64,000 bases of DNA. Origin: Bacillus sp. V3B. GTDB lineage: Bacteria; Bacillota; Bacilli; Bacillales; Cytobacillaceae. Shown here one piece after another: positions 57,097 through 64,000 of the stretch (its first letter is position 1; each line of letters begins with the position of its first letter). A program made the position numbers and the translations under genes. Under the pieces are notes generated by a model. The model was not told where the DNA came from and ran no database searches. It saw only the letters and a list, made by a program, of their open reading frames with translations. The stretch covers positions 20,662 to 84,661 of the forward strand of contig NZ_JAETXM010000016.1 in the NCBI RefSeq assembly GCF_024494465.1, written 5' to 3'.

Positions 57097-58473
57097 TTAT
57101 CCTCCTAATGCAGCTTTCAAAGCTTCACTAACAGATTTAACTCCTATTAATTCAATTCCCTTTGGTCCCGTCCAACCACCAATATTATTAGCAGGAAGGA
57201 TAATTCTTTCAAATCCAAGTTTAGCTGCTTCTTGCACTCTCTGTTCAATTCGTGAAACCCGCCTTACTTCACCCGTTAATCCCACTTCACCTATTATACA
57301 ATCAGTCGGCCTTGTCGGTTTATCACGAAAGCTTGAAGCGATACTAATGGCTATAGCCAAGTCAATTGCCGGCTCATCTAGTTTCACTCCTCCCGCTACT
57401 TTTAAATAAGCGTCTTGATTTTGTAGTAGCATTCCGACTCTCTTTTCTAAAACCGCCATTAAAAGAGGTACACGATTATGGTCAATCCCTGTAGCCATTC
57501 GACGTGGATTTCCAAAGCTTGTTGGAGAAATCAACGCTTGAATTTCAACAAGGACTGGCCTCGTCCCTTCCATAGAAGCAACAACTGTGGAACCTGCAGC
57601 CCCTTGTGATCGCTCCTCCAGAAAAATTTCTGATGGATTTTCAACTTCTTCCAACCCAGATTCTTTCATTTCAAAAATTCCCATCTCATTGGTTGAACCA
57701 AATCGATTTTTGACAGCACGAAGAATACGATATGTATGATGGCGTTCCCCTTCAAAATATAAAACAGTATCAACCATATGTTCTAACAAACGGGGACCTG
57801 CAATCGATCCTTCCTTTGTAACATGCCCCACAATAAAAATAGCAACACCTTTTGTTTTTCCAATCCTCATTAATTCTGCCGTACATTCGCGAACCTGTGA
57901 CACACTTCCAGGAGCAGAGGTGACTTCAGGATGAAAAACAGTTTGAATCGAATCAACAATGACAAAATCAGGTTTAACGGTTTCAATTGTACGACTTATT
58001 TCTTCTAGATTTGTTTCTGCATAAATAAGTAAGTGATCAGACAATGTTCCTAAACGGTCTGCTCTTAACTTCGTTTGTCGTATCGACTCTTCACCAGAAA
58101 TATATAAAACAGAATGCTGTTTGACTGCCAGTTGCGAGGAAACCTGCAACAATAATGTCGACTTTCCAATTCCAGGATCTCCCCCAATGAGCACGAGGGA
58201 CCCTCTTACAATTCCGCCACCTAATACGCGGTTTAATTCGTTAGAATCTGTATAAATACGCGGTTCGTTAACAGTCTCAACTGCTGTAATGGGGGTTGGC
58301 TTTGTTGCTGTCGTTGTCCCCTCTGAATGGGCAAAAGCACCTTTTCTAGCCGATACCTTCTCTACTTCTTCCACCATTTTGTTCCAAGCGCTACATCCAG
58401 GACATTTTCCCATCCATTTTGGAGATTCGTATCCACACTCCTGACACATAAACTTTGTTTTTCTCTTAGCCAT
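57097..58473 (-). CDS. radA: DNA repair protein RadA
   Basis: This 458-residue RecA-like branch-migration helicase has an N-terminal zinc finger (CQECG, CPGC), Walker [12 protein letters not shown], the KNRFG motif ([10 protein letters not shown]) and a C-terminal Lon-like domain. It is separated from clpC by a terminator, so radA-disA is at least partly independent of the CtsR promoter. Confidence 0.97.
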   Translation of the reverse strand: MAKRKTKFMCQECGYESPKWMGKCPGCSAWNKMVEEVEKVSARKGAFAHSEGTTTATKPTPITAVETVNEPRIYTDSNELNRVLGGGIVRGSLVLIGGDPGIGKSTLLLQVSSQLAVKQHSVLYISGEESIRQTKLRADRLGTLSDHLLIYAETNLEEISRTIETVKPDFVIVDSIQTVFHPEVTSAPGSVSQVRECTAELMRIGKTKGVAIFIVGHVTKEGSIAGPRLLEHMVDTVLYFEGERHHTYRILRAVKNRFGSTNEMGIFEMKESGLEEVENPSEIFLEERSQGAAGSTVVASMEGTRPVLVEIQALISPTSFGNPRRMATGIDHNRVPLLMAVLEKRVGMLLQNQDAYLKVAGGVKLDEPAIDLAIAISIASSFRDKPTRPTDCIIGEVGLTGEVRRVSRIEQRVQEAAKLGFERIILPANNIGGWTGPKGIELIGVKSVSEALKAALGG

Positions 58474-58561
58474 TTGTTCACTTCCTGTATTTACTGATTA
58501 ATTTTTCCAAAACCTACTTAAAGTATAATATACGATTCTCTCTCGAAAAAGATTCCCTTTA

Positions 58562-58608
58562 ATCAAAAAAAGAGGTACACGTATTCTTTTTCGTGTACCT
58601 CTTTGATA
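58562..58608 (-). terminator. clpC terminator
   Basis: AAAGAGGTACACG and CGTGTACCTCTTT form a 13-bp perfect stem with T-runs on the minus strand (CTTTTTTTG). It begins 2 bases after the clpC stop. Confidence 0.93.
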
Positions 58609-58609
58609 G

Positions 58610-61060
58610 TTAATTTTGCAATTGTGATTCTATAGCAGCTTCCGTTGTTCTGATAACAAACTCATCATTTACAACATCAATAATGACATTTTGGCCTGTT
58701 AAAACAGTTCCTTTTAACAACTCTTCTGACAAACGATCTTCAACATGCTTTTGGATTGCCCTACGAAGCGGCCTTGCACCATATTCTGGATCATAACCCT
58801 CTACAGCAACTTTCTCCATCGCAGCTTCAGTAAGTTTTAGTGAAATCTCTTGCTCTTTTAATCGACTTGTTAATTGATCGGACATAAGTGAGACGATTTC
58901 CTTTAGATGTTTTCTCTCTAATGCATGGAAAACAATAATCTCATCTATACGGTTAAGGAATTCTGGACGAAAGGCCTTTTTTAATTCTTCCATGACCTTT
59001 CCTTTCATATCCTTATAATCCTGTTCACCATCTTGAATGTTAAAGCCAACATATTTATTTCTTTGTAATGCCGATGCACCAACGTTAGATGTCATAATTA
59101 AAACCGTGTTACGAAAGTCGACCGTTCTTCCTTTCGAGTCGGTTAATCGCCCATCCTCTAACACTTGAAGAAGAATATTAAAGACATCAGGGTGCGCCTT
59201 TTCAATTTCGTCGAGCAGTACAACAGAATAAGGCTTTCTTCGTACCTTTTCAGTAAGTTGACCGCCTTCTTCATAGCCTACGTATCCTGGAGGCGAACCA
59301 ACAAGACGGGAAGTAGAGTGTCTCTCCATATATTCCGACATGTCAATTCGAATCATGGCATCTTCATCACCAAACATCGATTCAGCTAGAGCCCGAGCTA
59401 GTTCTGTTTTTCCAACACCAGTTGGTCCTAGGAAAATAAATGATCCAATTGGTCGTTTTGGATCCTTTAAACCAGCACGTGCACGACGAACGGCTTTTGA
59501 AATGGCTTTAACAGCTTCCTCCTGACCAATAACACGAGAATGTAAAATTTCCTCTAAATTCAATAATTTATCCGTTTCTGTTTGTGCCAGTTTAGAAACA
59601 GGAATACCCGTCCAGCTCGCTACGACACTGGCAATATCCTCAACGGTTACTTCACTGTTTTCTTGGCCTTGCTTCTCTTTCCAAACTTTCTTCGTTTCCT
59701 CTAATTGTTCACGTAAGCGTTGTTCAGAATCTCTTAGTGACGCAGCTTTTTCAAACTCTTGACTTTGAACAGCTGAATCTTTTTCTTTTCTCACATCTTC
59801 TAACTTTACTTCAAGTTCTTTTAAATTTGGTGGCGTCGTATAAGAACGAAGACGAACCTTTGATCCTGCTTCATCAATTAAGTCAATCGCTTTATCAGGA
59901 AGGAAACGATCGGAAATATAACGATCTGATAACTTCACTGCTGCATCAATCGCTTCATCTGTAATCGAAACCCGATGATGCGCTTCATAGCGATCACGTA
60001 AACCTTTTAATATCTGAACAGATTCTTCAGCAGTAGGTTCATCAACCCTTATAGGCTGAAAGCGTCTTTCTAACGCTGCATCTTTTTCAATATACTTACG
60101 ATATTCATCTAGAGTAGTAGCACCAATACATTGAAGTTCTCCACGAGCAAGGGATGGTTTTAGAATATTTGAAGCATCAATTGCTCCTTCTGCCCCACCA
60201 GCTCCAATAAGGGTATGCAGTTCATCAATAAATAAAATAATATTTCCTGCTTGTCGAATTTCATCCATTACTTTCTTCAAACGATCCTCAAATTCACCAC
60301 GATATTTTGTACCTGCAACGACTGTTCCCATATCAAGGGTCATTACACGTTTATTGCGAAGAATTTCTGGAACTTCATTATTAACGATCTGCTGCGCAAG
60401 TCCTTCAGCAATAGCCGTCTTCCCAACCCCTGGTTCACCAATTAAAACAGGATTATTTTTGGTACGTCGACTAAGCACTTCAATTACACGCTGAATTTCT
60501 TTACTACGTCCGATAACAGGATCTAGACTTCCTTCTCGAGCAATTACAGTTAGATCACGAGCAAGACTGTCAAGAGTAGGCGTATTTGCATTAGCTGCAG
60601 AACCGCCTTGATGGGTACCGGAATCATTACTACCTAATAGCTGTAAAACTTGTTGACGTGCTTTATTTAAACTAACACCTAGATTATTTAATACACGTGC
60701 GGCTACACCTTCACCTTCGCGAATAAGGCCTAGTAATATATGCTCTGTCCCTACATAAGAGTGTCCAAGTTTTCTTGCTTCATCCATAGACAACTCCGTT
60801 ACTTTTTTGGCACGTGGTGTATAATGAATGGACCCGGTTGCATCCTGTCCTCTGCCAATCAAATCTTCGACTTCCTTCTGAATCTTCTCTGCACTGAGTC
60901 CTAAAGCATATAATGCTTTAGCTGCAATCCCTTCCCCTTCACGAACAAGCCCTAATAAAATATGCTCTGTTCCTATATTATTATGACCTAAACGAATGGC
61001 TTCCTCCTGAGCTAAAGCTAGCACCTTTTGAGCTCTTTCTGTAAATCGTCCAAACATCAT
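58610..61060 (-). CDS. clpC: ATP-dependent Clp protease ATPase subunit ClpC
   Basis: This 816-residue AAA+ unfoldase works with ClpP and the adaptors MecA and McsB. Two Clp_N repeats (1-145) are followed by AAA1 with [15 protein letters not shown], a UVR/coiled-coil middle domain ([18 protein letters not shown]) and AAA2 with [15 protein letters not shown] used the ATG at 61060 with GGGAGGA 7 bases upstream. It is last in ctsR-mcsA-mcsB-clpC. Confidence 0.98.
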   Translation of the reverse strand: MMFGRFTERAQKVLALAQEEAIRLGHNNIGTEHILLGLVREGEGIAAKALYALGLSAEKIQKEVEDLIGRGQDATGSIHYTPRAKKVTELSMDEARKLGHSYVGTEHILLGLIREGEGVAARVLNNLGVSLNKARQQVLQLLGSNDSGTHQGGSAANANTPTLDSLARDLTVIAREGSLDPVIGRSKEIQRVIEVLSRRTKNNPVLIGEPGVGKTAIAEGLAQQIVNNEVPEILRNKRVMTLDMGTVVAGTKYRGEFEDRLKKVMDEIRQAGNIILFIDELHTLIGAGGAEGAIDASNILKPSLARGELQCIGATTLDEYRKYIEKDAALERRFQPIRVDEPTAEESVQILKGLRDRYEAHHRVSITDEAIDAAVKLSDRYISDRFLPDKAIDLIDEAGSKVRLRSYTTPPNLKELEVKLEDVRKEKDSAVQSQEFEKAASLRDSEQRLREQLEETKKVWKEKQGQENSEVTVEDIASVVASWTGIPVSKLAQTETDKLLNLEEILHSRVIGQEEAVKAISKAVRRARAGLKDPKRPIGSFIFLGPTGVGKTELARALAESMFGDEDAMIRIDMSEYMERHSTSRLVGSPPGYVGYEEGGQLTEKVRRKPYSVVLLDEIEKAHPDVFNILLQVLEDGRLTDSKGRTVDFRNTVLIMTSNVGASALQRNKYVGFNIQDGEQDYKDMKGKVMEELKKAFRPEFLNRIDEIIVFHALERKHLKEIVSLMSDQLTSRLKEQEISLKLTEAAMEKVAVEGYDPEYGARPLRRAIQKHVEDRLSEELLKGTVLTGQNVIIDVVNDEFVIRTTEAAIESQLQN

Positions 61061-61079
61061 ATCCACTTCCTCCCTACTC

Positions 61080-62144
61080 TTAGTTTTCTAGATTTAGTCT
61101 TTCTCTTATTAAAGTAGCCCGACGAATATCCCGTTCATTTGGTCTTAATGAACCACCAGCATATTGTTGTAAAAATCCAGGCTGGGTTAATATCATCAAC
61201 TCATTTAATATGTTCCGAGAAATTTTTTTAATAAATCCCAGATCAATTCCAAGCCTTACATCAGATAAGCACCTTGCCGCTTCTTTCGTTTCGATAATTC
61301 GGCTATTAGCCAAAATTCCGAAAGAGCGATAGACTCTATCTTCTAATTGTATGTTTGAAGTCTTGACCAATGCTTCACGGGCTGACCTTTCCTGTGAAAC
61401 AATTTGACTAACCAAACTTTTTAAGTCCTCCACAATATCCTCTTCTGATTTTCCTAGCGTAGTTTGATTAGATACTTGAAAGATGTTACCTAAAGCTTCG
61501 CTACCTTCACCGTAAATTCCTCTAACAACTAATCCAAGTTGACTAATTGCGGGGATAATTCGGTTCATTTGTTCGGTAAGAACAAGTCCCGGAAGATGCA
61601 TCATGACTGATGCTCTAAGTCCAGTACCTACATTTGTAGGACAACTTGTTAAATACCCCACTGTTTCATCAAATGCATAGTCAATATTTTCTTCGAGCCA
61701 GTTATCAATTGCATTTGCCATGTCCAACGCTTCCTGTAATTGCAGTCCAGGAAATAAACATTGAATTCTAATATGATCCTCTTCATTGATCATAATACTT
61801 AAATCCTCAGTTTCAGATAGTAAGCATGCACCATGATTTGAAGATTCCGCTAAATTGGGACTAATTAAATGTTTTTCAACTAACACTCTTTTTTGAAGAG
61901 GTTGTAATTCTTCCATAACGAGTAGGTCCATTTCACTGGCTTCTGTAAAAGGACGACTCTTCATTCTATTTTTAATGGTTTCAATTACTTCTAGAGCCTC
62001 ATCATTTGAAAAAAGAAATGGAAATTTAAATTGGTCCATATTACGTGCTAACCGAATTCTAGAACTAAGTACAATATCAGAGTCAGGGCCTTCAGCACTC
62101 ATCCAAGAGCTTACTGCTTGATTCAAAAATCGCTCTAGTGACAA
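61080..62144 (-). CDS. mcsB: protein arginine kinase McsB
   Basis: This 354-residue phosphagen-kinase-like enzyme phosphorylates arginines to mark proteins for ClpCP and inactivates Cts[14 protein letters not shown] and [20 protein letters not shown] are the ATP and catalytic segments. It starts at a TTG (62144) after GGGGGAGGGG, directly after the mcsA stop; a longer frame overlaps mcsA. Confidence 0.96.
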   Translation of the reverse strand: MSLERFLNQAVSSWMSAEGPDSDIVLSSRIRLARNMDQFKFPFLFSNDEALEVIETIKNRMKSRPFTEASEMDLLVMEELQPLQKRVLVEKHLISPNLAESSNHGACLLSETEDLSIMINEEDHIRIQCLFPGLQLQEALDMANAIDNWLEENIDYAFDETVGYLTSCPTNVGTGLRASVMMHLPGLVLTEQMNRIIPAISQLGLVVRGIYGEGSEALGNIFQVSNQTTLGKSEEDIVEDLKSLVSQIVSQERSAREALVKTSNIQLEDRVYRSFGILANSRIIETKEAARCLSDVRLGIDLGFIKKISRNILNELMILTQPGFLQQYAGGSLRPNERDIRRATLIRERLNLEN

Positions 62145-62145
62145 T

Positions 62146-62694
62146 TTATTCCCCTCCCCCATAAGTTTCATCTAACTTTCGATCAAGTAAACGAATTTCA
62201 TCTCGAATCACAGCAGCCTTTTCAAATTCTTCATTTGTAATCATGTCTTGTAATTGCTGCTTTAATTCTTCAATGTTTTTCTTAATGTGCATCGTCCCAC
62301 CAATTCTTTGTGGTATTTTACCATTATGAGACCAATTACCACTATGCAACCGTTTGTATATTGGTTTTAACTGATCTTTGAATGCAGTATAACAGTGGGA
62401 ACATCCAAATCTACCAACCTTGATAAATTGATGAAAAGTCATTGAACAATGTTCACATTGTAATAATTCTTTTTTCTCAAAAGGATTTTGTTGTGAATGT
62501 TGAATTTGGGGTTCTATACTGAATAAGCCAGCTAATAAACTATTGATAGAGAAGCCAGACGAATTATTAATAATATAAATATCGCCTTTTTCCTGTGCAC
62601 ATTTATCGCAAAGGTGAAATTCTGTCTTCTCACCGTTCACTACTTTTGTAAAATGTAGTGTCGCCGGTCGTTGATTACATTCTTGACATACCAT
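62146..62694 (-). CDS. mcsA: McsA, activator of McsB
   Basis: This 182-residue protein has four CxxC pairs (CQEC, CDKC, CEHC, CSHC) that bind metal, and a C-terminal UVR domain ([20 protein letters not shown]). It activates McsB and affects CtsR. It is second in the operon. Confidence 0.96.
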   Translation of the reverse strand: MVCQECNQRPATLHFTKVVNGEKTEFHLCDKCAQEKGDIYIINNSSGFSINSLLAGLFSIEPQIQHSQQNPFEKKELLQCEHCSMTFHQFIKVGRFGCSHCYTAFKDQLKPIYKRLHSGNWSHNGKIPQRIGGTMHIKKNIEELKQQLQDMITNEEFEKAAVIRDEIRLLDRKLDETYGGGE

Positions 62695-62721
62695 GTTATC
62701 ACCTCTTCAACTTCTTATTCT

Positions 62722-63183
62722 TTATTTATATTTTAATGTTTGAAGCATAGCTTTCAACATTCTTGCTCGTAATTCATCACGATAGGGTAGATCTATATAT
62801 AAAACAGAACGATCAATGACACTCAGCATAATTCGAGCCTCACGCTCCGTGATCACCTCTTCTTCTACTATACGGTAGATCACATCTTCTGCACTACTCT
62901 GAGATATTCGAATTTGTATTAAGGTTAATAGCTGATCAATTAAATCTGCATGATCATATGAATGAACCTTTATAATACGGATATAACCGCCACCACCGCG
63001 CTTACTTTCAACCACATAACCCTTTTCAATTGTGAATCGTGTATTTATAACATAGTTTATTTGCGAAGGAACGCATTGGAATTTATCGGCTATTTCATTG
63101 CGCTTGATCTCTACTATTTCTTTTTCACTCATTTTTATTACTTGTTTCAAGTAGTTTTCAATAATGTCCGAAATGTTTCTCAC
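62722..63183 (-). CDS. ctsR: transcriptional repressor CtsR
   Basis: This 153-residue heat-shock repressor of clp genes has an N-terminal winged helix with IADKFQCVPSQINYVINTRF and the conserved glycine-rich wing SKRGGGGYIRI, the thermosensor. I prefer the GTG at 63183 (AGGAGG 7 bases upstream) over a TTG one codon earlier. It is the first gene of its operon and autoregulated through the site at 63204-63220. Confidence 0.96.
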   Translation of the reverse strand: MRNISDIIENYLKQVIKMSEKEIVEIKRNEIADKFQCVPSQINYVINTRFTIEKGYVVESKRGGGGYIRIIKVHSYDHADLIDQLLTLIQIRISQSSAEDVIYRIVEEEVITEREARIMLSVIDRSVLYIDLPYRDELRARMLKAMLQTLKYK

Positions 63184-63203
63184 CAAGCTTCCTCCTTTCT
63201 GAC

Positions 63204-63220
63204 TTTGACTATATTTGACT
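63204..63220 (-). promoter_or_regulatory. CtsR operator
   Basis: AGTCAAA-TAT-AGTCAAA on the minus strand is a perfect tandem heptad CtsR box, placed just after the -10 of the ctsR promoter. Confidence 0.95.
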
Positions 63221-63223
63221 TTT

Positions 63224-63253
63224 ATTATACATGATCAATATAGTTTCTTGCAA
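63224..63253 (-). promoter_or_regulatory. sigma-A promoter of the ctsR operon
   Basis: TTGCAA (63248-63253), an 18-base spacer and TATAAT (63224-63229) lie on the minus strand. The CtsR box starts 3 bases after the -10, so repression would block initiation. Confidence 0.85.
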
Positions 63254-63385
63254 ATAAACAGACTTTATTATTTTTCCCATTTTATCTTATTCTCAAACTC
63301 AACTTTTCGATAAACCCATTATAAAGATTTACCTAATTAAATTTTTAAGTTTTTGTATAGTAAGGTAATCCGTTATTTAATTATT

Positions 63386-63429
63386 TTTCAAACTTATCTA
63401 GAATATATATATTCTAGATAAGTTTGAAA
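63386..63429. repeat. 44-bp perfect palindrome
   Basis: TTTCAAACTTATCTAGAATATA is followed immediately by its exact reverse complement. It lies between the ctsR promoter and the small membrane protein gene. No spacer separates the arms. It has no T-run typical of a terminator and does not resemble the flanking terminators. Confidence 0.9.
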
Positions 63430-63444
63430 TGACCTTTTTCATTT

Positions 63445-63482
63445 AAAAAAGAGTACCTATTTTAGATACTCCTACTCTTGAT
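63445..63482 (-). terminator. terminator after the small membrane protein gene
   Basis: On the minus strand AAGAGTA and TACTCTT form a stem followed by TTTTT. It begins a few bases after the stop codon of the 58-residue gene. Confidence 0.7.
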
Positions 63483-63493
63483 ATATTATTGTA

Positions 63494-63670
63494 TTATTTT
63501 TTTAGTAAGTACCATAAAATACAGCTAATAGCTATGTATAAACCGATGACAATTAAAAAAGTGACAAGCCTTTCACTATTTGATCCATCTGCAAATAAAA
63601 CTGGTCCTAATCCGAAAAATGTTAATAGTAAATAGATCAGAACGAATATGACTAACCACCATTTTCTCAT
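63494..63670 (-). CDS. small two-span membrane protein, unrecognised
   Basis: This 58-residue protein has two hydrophobic segments (WWLVIFVLIYLLLTFFGLG, about 4-22, and LVTFLIVIGLYIAISCILWY, about 36-55) joined by a short polar loop FADGSNSER, and a LysLys end. TAGGAG lies 7 bases before the ATG, and a terminator follows the stop, so it is probably a true monocistronic gene. I do not recognise the family. It sits between the rRNA operon and ctsR. Confidence 0.75.
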   Translation of the reverse strand: MRKWWLVIFVLIYLLLTFFGLGPVLFADGSNSERLVTFLIVIGLYIAISCILWYLLKK

Positions 63671-63784
63671 TTTAATTCTCCTATATTTAAATTTATTTTA
63701 TAGTAATAAAGTATATTACTATTATCTATACAAAACATTCATGACCTGTTGCTCTCAACCATATACGAGAAAAATTTCCTCACA

Positions 63785-63815
63785 CAAAAAAAGAGTATCC
63801 TTTTTGGATACTCTT
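63785..63815 (-). terminator. rRNA operon terminator
   Basis: On the minus strand AAGAGTATCC and GGATACTCTT form a 10-bp stem with a short A loop, followed by TTTTTTTG. It lies directly after the 5S gene. Confidence 0.93.
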
Positions 63816-63820
63816 ACTCG

Positions 63821-63937
63821 CCTGGCAACGTCCTACTCTCACAGGGGGAGAACCCCCAACTACCATCGGCGCTAAAGAGCTTAACTTCCGTGTTCGGTAT
63901 GGGAACGGGTGTGACCTCTTTGCTATTGCTACCAGAC
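63821..63937 (-). rRNA. rrf: 5S ribosomal RNA
   Basis: The minus strand begins GTCTGGTAGC, contains the conserved CCGTTCCCATACCGAACACG and ends GTTGCCAGGC, which pairs with the start. Length is about 117 bases. It is the last gene of an rRNA operon whose 23S gene lies outside the right edge. The flanking spacer (63938-64000) holds nothing else recognised. The exact ends may differ by a base or two. Confidence 0.96.
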
Positions 63938-64000
63938 TATTTTGTTTGAGAGATTATTCCCTCAAAACTAGATAACGACAGATCATCATTGAAAACATTA

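Noticed and set aside
63184..63186. TTG as the ctsR start
   Set aside because: GTG one codon later has better spacing to AGGAGG and gives the MRNISD start typical of relatives; the TTG remains possible.

Overview
The window is chromosomal DNA of a low-GC Bacillaceae bacterium. The gene order of its right 54 kb is, almost gene for gene, the Bacillus subtilis origin-proximal block running from the rRNA operon before ctsR to rpsI. Nearly every gene is on the minus strand, so the block reads from right to left. Protein lengths, TTG/GTG start codons (rpoB, rpoC, rplK, cysE, cysS, mcsB, sigH), strong GGAGG ribosome binding sites and a clean CtsR operator all fit Bacillus or a close relative. I cannot name the species.

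Layout in the direction of transcription. (1) 63.9-63.8 kb: end of an rRNA operon (5S rRNA and terminator), then an unrecognised 58-residue membrane protein and a 44-bp perfect palindrome. (2) 63.25-56.0 kb: the protein-quality and genome-integrity operon ctsR-mcsA-mcsB-clpC, a terminator, then radA-disA. (3) 55.9-53.4 kb: PIN/TRAM protein yacL, then ispD-ispF. (4) 53.2-47.6 kb: gltX, a cysteine T-box, cysE-cysS, mrnC, rlmB, rae1. (5) 47.5-43.1 kb: sigH, rpmG, secE, nusG, rplK, rplA, rplJ-rplL with an L10 leader. (6) 43.0-34.1 kb: a methyltransferase gene, rpoB, rpoC, and the L7Ae-like gene. (7) 34.0-29.6 kb: rpsL, rpsG, fusA, tuf. (8) 29.4-15.1 kb: the S10-spc-alpha ribosomal protein run with secY, adk, infA and rpoA. 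(9) 14.6-10.3 kb: ecfA1-ecfA2-ecfT-truA and rplM-rpsI with an L13 leader.

Downstream of rpsI the conserved order breaks. From about 10.2 kb down to 2.2 kb lies an AT-rich integrated element: a tyrosine integrase next to the rpsI terminator, an XRE-type repressor beside it, and a divergent arm with an excisionase-like protein, a VapE-type replication helicase, a lipoprotein, a VirB6/TrbL-like conjugation membrane protein and two ribbon-helix-helix proteins. Its control and replication end resembles a phage satellite. Its other end resembles a conjugative-element remnant, with no relaxase, coupling protein or VirB4 in view. An intact IS110-family element sits beside it, and the 3' end of a DUF3231-like gene lies at the left edge.

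Findings most worth attention: a decayed map gene (methionine aminopeptidase) fused by deletion between adk and infA; three iterons at exactly 33-bp spacing plus nested dyads between the two ribbon-helix-helix genes; a roughly 500-bp hairpin-rich, terminator-containing non-coding stretch between rplQ and ecfA1; a hairpin-rich tract beside the IS110 transposase that could hold its bridge RNA; and the 44-bp palindrome before ctsR.
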